Origin: Primula veris
Lineage: Eukaryota; Streptophyta; Magnoliopsida; Ericales; Primulaceae
Direction of reading: 5' to 3'
Assembly (NCBI GenBank): GCA_963682055.1
Contig: OY821746.1
Span: 15,427,992-15,491,991 of the forward strand
Length of the DNA: 64,000 bases
Shown: positions 58,128-64,000 of the stretch, one piece after another
How the letters are laid out: each line of letters starts with the position of its first letter
Position numbering within the stretch: position 1 is the stretch's first letter
Notes under the pieces: model-generated
Told to the model about the DNA's origin: nothing
What the model saw: only the letters and a program-made list of their open reading frames with translations
The model's database searches: none
Made by a program: the position numbers and the translations under genes

Positions 58128-59017
58128 CCTTCCCCCTTCTTTTTTATTTTTCTCTTCTTCTTTTCCCCATCTTTTCCCATCTCTTTCTTTTTCTTCTTTT
58201 TATTTCTCAGTTTCCCTCATTTCTTCCTCTTCCTCTTTTGTTTTTTTTTCCTTCTGCGCCTCCTCTTTCTTTTTCTTCATCTTCTCTCCCATCACTCTTT
58301 TTCTTTTTCTTCTTTTTTTCACCACTATGATGTAACAATCAACCCTGTGATCCTAAGGGTTTTGTGTTACATCTAGGGTTTTTGTCATTTTTCTTTTTGA
58401 CTCTTCTTTCTTATCACTTCTTCTTTATGTTCCTCCTCTTCGCTTCTTTCTTCCCTTTTTGTTTTCTTTTTATGCTTCTTTCCTTCGTTTCCTATTGTTC
58501 GCCTGATTTGCTGATGGTGTCGTTCTTCTTTGGCCACGTTGTCTATTCATTTGGCCCCACAACTAACACACATTGTAATAGATTTTCTTTTGATGTAATC
58601 CTCGGATGTAATAGACCTCAATGTAATAGATTGTCTTTTGATGTAATGAACAATGATGTATTCCATCTTTATTAATGAGAAGTATTTTTGCCCCTTTATT
58701 TTTGCACTTCTTTTTATATTGCACCTGTGGTTTGTTGTTTGTCTGGAATCTAGATCTTTGAATATCTCGTCTTTATTTCTTTCTGTACTGTTGTATCAGA
58801 TGTCAGTAGATGTCCCCATCACTGTCGAACATAGGTGCATGCTCCCTAGTAGGTCAGGAAATATGCATGCTCCCAAGCAAGGTCATAAAATATCATACTA
58901 TCTTCGTTCTATAAGTACTTCTCTTTTCTTTAGTAGTTTATCATCTCTCATTTTTCTTTTATTGCTTATTTCTCCCTCAGCCCCTTATTTTCTTCCGTAC
59001 TATAACAATTTCCTAGA

Positions 59018-59497
59018 ATGTCTGGACCTGTGGTGAGATATCATGCTCAGATGAAGGGCTTGGACACTGAGGTATCTCGGGTCCGCCGTCGGATGGCAAG
59101 GTTTGAGAAAGAGTATGGCGTTTTGGCCTTGAGCTTGTTCAGCTCTCATCCCGAAGAGACGGTGAAGTGGACCGAGATTTCGGCACTGAGTCGCCAGCTC
59201 GATCACTTGTTGTTACAGAGAAATCACCTGGCCAACTCCTGGTATGATGCCGAGGAGATTTGGGATCATGCTCAAGATGAGTTTGATAACTCTCCTCAAG
59301 GCCTAGCTAGCATAATGGTAAGGAATGCTCGGCTCGTGGAGCGCGTCAGGGTTCTTACCAAGGAGAACAACGAGCTCTCCTCGGAGAATGACAATTTGGT
59401 CGCCATGAATGATTCCTACCAAGCTCGGTTGAATTGTTCTGCTCGTTTTGCTTTCTCTCGATCTGGCAGTTCGGTTTTTTCACCCATTGATCCTTAG
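59018..59497 (+). CDS. Small coiled-coil protein, cassette gene 4 (right copy)
   Basis: A 159-aa ORF starting MSGPVVRYHAQMKGLD, collinear with 5847-6326. A possible TATA (TATAAGTA) is at 58910. Two coiled-coil segments flank the LLLQRNHLANSWYDAEEIWDH block, and the tail ends SVFSPIDP. No recognised domain. Confidence 0.6.
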   Translation: MSGPVVRYHAQMKGLDTEVSRVRRRMARFEKEYGVLALSLFSSHPEETVKWTEISALSRQLDHLLLQRNHLANSWYDAEEIWDHAQDEFDNSPQGLASIMVRNARLVERVRVLTKENNELSSENDNLVAMNDSYQARLNCSARFAFSRSGSSVFSPIDP

Positions 59498-59749
59498 ATT
59501 GGGCTGGTTTTCTTATGTATTTCCCCTTTTGCAATTTGTGTTTTCTTTTCTGTATTTGATGAATCAGTTGTATCTTTTCGTATCTCGTGCCTGTCTTGTG
59601 AACCATTGTAACGCTTCGTACTTTGTGCCTTTTGATTCTCTATAAATGCTCCATTTATGAATGCTCCATATTGCCTGTATCTCATTACCAATTCTTCGTT
59701 TCTCTCTTGTTTTATAATTTTTGTTTCTTCTAACTTGCTTTTGTTTGAG

Positions 59750-60112
59750 ATGGCTCCCATCACTAGGTCTGCCTCCAAAAAGAAAGCCCTTATGGAAGAG
59801 GAGCCTACTTTTTTGCTACCTCGTCCCCCTGGTTTTGGGGAGGAGGATTTGACTCCTCTTCAGCTAAAAGAAATTGAGATGTCATGGCCGAAGCATGATC
59901 TTAAGTGTGCTCAGACTAAAGTGAGGAGGTTTAAGCAATATTGGAATGAGGAGGGCACTGCTCGTTTCAAGGCCGAGCAAAAATGCGAGTCTCAATCTTA
60001 CGCCTTGAAACAGGCTGAGATGGCGATTTCTCGGTTGATTAGGGAAAAAGAGCGTCTGGAGGAACTTTTGGCGAAGAAGGATGTTGATAAGGGGGATAGT
60101 TCGAAAAAGTAG
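59750..60112 (+). CDS. Small coiled-coil protein, cassette gene 5 (right copy)
   Basis: A 120-aa ORF starting MAPITRSASKKKALMEEE. TATAAATG at 59641-59648 is about 105 bp upstream; AATAAAAC at about 60184 is a candidate polyadenylation signal. Basic N-terminus, PRPPGFGEEDLT linker, long helix, lysine-rich tail. Matches 5264-5626 without gaps. Confidence 0.62.
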   Translation: MAPITRSASKKKALMEEEPTFLLPRPPGFGEEDLTPLQLKEIEMSWPKHDLKCAQTKVRRFKQYWNEEGTARFKAEQKCESQSYALKQAEMAISRLIREKERLEELLAKKDVDKGDSSKK

Positions 60113-60817
60113 GATGGGTGTATTTTCTTGTAAAATTTTTCTTTTTCTGTTGTATTGTTTGTGTTTTCCCCCTTTGTGGAAGAATAAAACTTGTCTTGCA
60201 CTTGCTTTGTCTATTCTATTTTATTTGATGTTGTTTTCAGTATACACCGAACAATGTGCCCGGTTATCCCCCCGGAGAGCGTTGTTAGACTTGATGCTTC
60301 ATGCCGTCAAGCTAGAAACGGTCTTCGTCCACCTTGTTCGGTGTGCCCTTTGGGTAAGAAATGGTTGGGAGTCGAGGAACTTTAATCGGGGGACATTCTC
60401 GGTGTGATAATATTGGTAGCGTATGTGGGAAGCTTTTCGTGGTAGGGTCCACTGGCCGTTTATTTAGGTGTAATGATGTGAACTGCCTTGGGTAGTGGGA
60501 TATGCTCCGATGTGGCAAAATCTGGAGCGTTTATATGTTAAAAATAGCAACGGTTTGTTGACTTTTGTATGGTTGGAAAAAAGGTAAACCTCTGTCACAC
60601 GAAAGGACGGTTATTATTTTATTATTTTTGTGACTCCACTCCTTTTTACTGTGCCAAGTAATCCCTTTTGTTTTTATCACAAAATTCGCTGAAGAAAATA
60701 TATGTCTCTCTCTAAAGTAGATTCTTCCCGCCAAAAAGGAAAAGCGTTCGGCCGCTTGATCTAGGGTTTCGTGGTATTGTTGAAAGACTTGCTGCTGTTC
60801 TCGCTTGCTTGCTCATA
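60113..60817 (+). promoter_or_regulatory. Spacer and 5' leader of the long antisense gene
   Basis: No ORF of substance. It contains a well-kept block (60240-60520, matching 4860-5135 on the other strand) and a leader ending in CTCATAATG with a GTAAGT donor nine bases later. Conservation between the two copies in a non-coding stretch suggests promoter or leader function. Confidence 0.4.
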
Positions 60818-63800
60818 ATGATAACTGTAAGTGTTTTTTCGTTCTCCCCCCCCCCCCTTTTTTTTTGTGTTAGGGGTTGTATTTGATTTGTCGTTGTGGT
60901 CATAGATGTGGCGTTGGTATATGGTTCAGGTTGTCTATATATGTCTGATGATTCTTATGTTAGTATTTTGATGGAATTTTGATGATGTTTGGATAGGAAA
61001 TTCTGACCCAAAGCCGGGCCCAAGTTGGCACATTTGTGGAAGAGGACTTTAAGAGGCTCGCCGGAATACCGGATAACATACACATTAGGCTGCCTATTTC
61101 TGACGAGGAAGTGATGGGATTTGTTCATGTCGGAGAAGTTGTTGTACGTTCTTCGGCATTCTTTACTGGGGGCCTTCGGCTTCCTTTTACTAGCTGGGTG
61201 GCGTCGTTCTTTGAGGCCATCCAGATTGCTCCGGCCCAACTGGCCCTAAATGGTTATCGTACTCTGAATGGTATCCAAAGGTTATCGGAGTTGTCCGGAA
61301 TACCTATTGAACTGAAGGACGTCTTCGGAGTCTATAGCTTGAGCTTTGAGCGTCGCAGCTCGTATTTGAAGACCCTGCGTGCCTTTTGCCGGTTCGTTAT
61401 CGGTTTGCCGGATACCAACAAAGAGCGCAATCTTGGTATCGTTATAGCTTCCGGTAAATGGGGTTGTGAGGGACACCAGATTCCTGGACCGGCTACCAAT
61501 GCTCCCACTATGCCAGACCTTGGCACTCCCAACGTAGAGGCTCTGTTAGCTCTTTGGAAATGGTGGGGGCCTGGACCAACGCCGGATCCTGTGAGCCGTA
61601 CTGCTCCCATGCTGCTTGGGTACCCTATGGGGCCGGTGACCAAGGGGAATCCTGTGCCCGAGATCCCAAAAGAGCCCGAGGAGGAATTCTTGAAAGTGGT
61701 CCGGGCTCGAAGTGCTGCTCGGCTTGGGAAAAAGCCCGTTCGTTCTAAGCGTCGTGCATCTGACCCTGTCGTTGGAGCAACGAAGAGGGCTAGGGGAACC
61801 GATACATCGGTTACCGAGGAGGCTGCTAACGTTGGCTCGGGCGAGGGGGTGTTTGCTGCTTCCCAAAGGGATACCACCGAGGATGCCTCTGCGCCGGGCG
61901 ATGTATGTGTATATGTATTTTGATTTTCTTGTCTTTTGGTTATTGTCGTTTTGTTCTCTAGTGCTTTGCTTTATTAGTTATCTTGTTTCAGCTACTGATT
62001 TCTCCATTGGTTACCCTCGCTCTTGCCCGGTCGATGGGTATTATTGTGTTTCAGGGGTCGATCGATAGCCTGTTCGGACATATCAACATGCTGGTGAATA
62101 TGGGGAAGGAGACGATGACCCTGCCTGCTGTCTCGCCTGTCCGTTCCGAGGCCGTGTTGGACCTGCCTGTTATCTCGCCCATCCGTACTGAGGATGTAAC
62201 CGAGCACCAGACCCCTGAGACTAATTCTCCGGAGAAGGAGGTGATCGAGGAAGTGGAGATGGAAGGCGACAAAGAGACTGCCGTGGGTGTTGTGAGTGGT
62301 GTTGAGGATGAGGTTCCCGAGGGACCTGAAAAAGTGTTGGTAGACGGGGTTGCAATGACCCGTTACATTGACCGATGTAGGGGTGAGTTGTTGGAGCAAC
62401 CTCGAACCTTGAAGATGGGGTATACTGCTCTGAAACACCTTGCTTTCAAGGATGCAGAAAAAATAGCTGCTCAGCCTACAATGTCGGTTATAGAGCAGGC
62501 CAACGCGGATGCGCTGCGGGTATGTTGGGCGCGTATTTTGTAATATATAGGTTTGGTACTCGTATTTTGTTTGGGAATCTGATGTTTTGAAGTGCAGGTC
62601 GTCTTGAGTACCGTGGTGTTACGGGATCAGCTGGGAGCTCTAGGGGCTGATAAAGAGAAGCTGGTGGCCGAGAAGAAGGCCATAGTCGAGGAGAACGATC
62701 AGAAGATAAAAGATCTGCTTGCGGCTTTCGAGGCCGAGAAAGAGAAACTGGTCGCCGAGAATAAAACCTTGGGCGATAATTATGACAAGCTGTCTGTGGA
62801 CTTTCTACACGTGACCGAGGATGTCGATAAGTTGAAGGCTGAAAAAGAGAGCCTGGTCGTTAAGTATGACCAACTAGAGGAGGAGAACTTGCTGCTGGCG
62901 GAGGACGTGGAAGCCGAAAAGGCTGAGGTGGCCGCTCTGAAAACGGCACATGCGGAGGAGCGGACAAGGTTAGCAATGATGGCTAATTTCTCCGTCTATT
63001 GCGCTCATGTGCGGGCGCTCAATTTCGCGAATGTTCCTTTGTCGGATAGGGCGTGGTCGGAGTTGGTGTATCCCTGTCCGCAGGGTGCACCGCCGAAACC
63101 CTTAGACTGGGCGAATCTTCGTGAAGAGGAGCTTCCCCGGCTACCGGGGCAGACAACTTCGACAGCGCTCCGTACTCATTTTACGTCGGCCACGTCCACT
63201 CCTCGACATGATGCTACTGTTACTCCCCCACCCGCATCTCCTCAGGTGGAAAGTTGACCATTTTTCTGACAGTATATATATATTTTTGTTGTTTTTGTGT
63301 AGTCTTTTGGTATTAGAATTGTGGGTCTCTTTTGTATCTATAAACATATTCTTTTGGGGAAGTGATAATATAGGTGTTGTGTTTTCTTTCTGTTGGGCTT
63401 TCTCGGGTTAATTTCTTTTGAGGGTCGTCATATTTTGAAGGATGTGAAAACAAAATATTGTCAGGTACCAAATAACCCCCTTGTTGTGGTGGTCTGGACC
63501 TCGCCTAGTCGTAGTGTAGGTGACGTTATAGATGATCTGGAAAGATCTAAGGCGTCCCTTACCGCAGAATTGACTTGTGCTCGTCATGAAATCGAGGGTC
63601 TGAATGTTCATATTTCAAACTTGTCGATTCGGTTACGTGATTTGGGAGAGAAATTCAGCAAAAAGACTGCCCATTATACGGCAAATAAGGATAAAGCGAA
63701 TGAACTTCTCGGTGCCCTATGACGTTCTCGTGATGAAGCCCGAGGTCGTGTGACGAGCTTGAACTTGGTCCTAGGGGCCGTTTTCGAGGACGCGGACCTG

Positions 63801-64000
63801 CTGCTATCCTTTGCCAAAGCGTATCGGGCCCGAGTTCACGCTTTAGAGGTGCTGGAGCATGTAAAAGGGATGAGTGGTGTTTCCCGGGCAGAGCGCATGG
63901 TTGATGCGACAGCCGGGGTAACCGAGACCACTGCTGCCTTGAACCGAGTCGATGCGGTCGTTCGTGAGCGTTTGGGGACGCAAATTGCTTCATTGCGAGA
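60818..64000 (+). pseudogene. Long spliced antisense gene: Transposase_28-like domain plus coiled coils (right copy, nonsense mutation; runs off the window)
   Basis: Exons: 60818-60826 (ATG ATA ACT|GTAAGT), 60997-61902, 61992-62519 (an alternative acceptor at 62055 is also in phase), 62598-about 63247 or 63257, and from about 63473 onward; all junctions phase 0. Exon 2 has the GGLRLPFTSWVASFFE...NGYRTLNGI...GVYSLSFE domain typical of putative gypsy-type transposon proteins. Exon 4 is coiled coil with KEKLVAEKK heptads, then FSVYCAHVRALNF and PKPLDWANL. Exon 5 is coiled coil and stops at TGA 63720-63722, where the left copy has CGA (Arg), a CpG-type transition; the frame then stays open to the window end. 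The exon 2 region deleted in the left copy is intact here (EVMGFVHVGE). Confidence 0.65.

Larger units (their letters stand above)
55418..64000 (-). mobile_element. 3' part of LTR retrotransposon (Tat-like), right copy
   Basis: Inverted second copy of the element at 1-10036: LTR first (55418-55991), then the same five small genes and long spliced gene, here on the + strand and antisense to the element. Flank before the LTR is TAATA; the other end lies outside the window. Different flanks on the two copies argue for two insertions rather than one inverted duplication. Confidence 0.7.

Noticed and set aside
61332..61877. 181-aa ORF opposite exon 2 of the long gene
   Set aside because: It is a shadow frame; the + strand frame has the domain match, splice sites and a counterpart in the left copy.
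1..64000. tRNA genes
   Set aside because: Only retroelement primer-site complements (near 22068, 31017 and 38420) resemble tRNA sequence; I saw no full cloverleaf, although a dedicated scan was not possible.

Overview
The window is nuclear DNA of a flowering plant, most likely a eudicot. Genes are interrupted by AT-rich GT-AG introns, and the introns and intergenic DNA are full of plant transposable elements: Ty1/copia, a Cassandra-type TRIM, hAT-like and Stowaway-like MITEs, and plant-mobile-domain and OTU transposon genes. No pol gene of the two flanking elements is in view, and I cannot name the species.

Layout. (1) 1-10036 and 55418-64000 are two copies of the same LTR element in opposite orientation, with their LTRs facing inward. 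Each copy ends in a 568-574 bp LTR (TGATA...TATCA). Behind the LTR lies a set of genes transcribed antisense to the element: five short intronless coiled-coil genes, each with its own TATA box, and one long spliced gene with a putative gypsy-type transposon (Transposase_28-like) domain followed by coiled coils. The layout matches the described antisense extra ORFs and tandem-repeat-bearing 3' regions of Tat-lineage Ty3/gypsy elements, but the lineage is inferred. (2) 10037-17300 is older transposon debris: an OTU-like protease gene cut by the left LTR, a Transposase_32-like gene, a convergent plant-mobile-domain pseudogene, palindromic repeats and a hAT-like MITE.

(3) Three host genes fill the middle. 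A DUF212 / divergent PAP2 membrane-protein gene (+, 17515-28216, 5 exons) has an 8.5 kb first intron holding a 4 kb copia element. CNOT9/RCD1, the armadillo subunit of the CCR4-NOT deadenylase (-, 30074-45364, 9 coding exons, 316 aa), has a duplicated first coding exon plus a third remnant, and introns carrying a TRIM-like LTR element, a hAT-like element and a Cassandra element with identical LTRs. HISN2/HisIE, the plastid bifunctional histidine-biosynthesis enzyme (-, 49795-53356, 5 coding exons, 290 aa), has a probable 5'UTR intron and a repeat-rich first coding intron. All three splice models keep phase at every junction and look intact.

(4) 45.4-49.8 kb and 53.4-55.4 kb are AT-rich intergenic DNA with a long near-perfect hairpin and nested MITE-like elements. 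The most novel-looking system is the antisense small coiled-coil gene cassette, present twice with its reading frames kept while the long gene beside it has broken independently in each copy.
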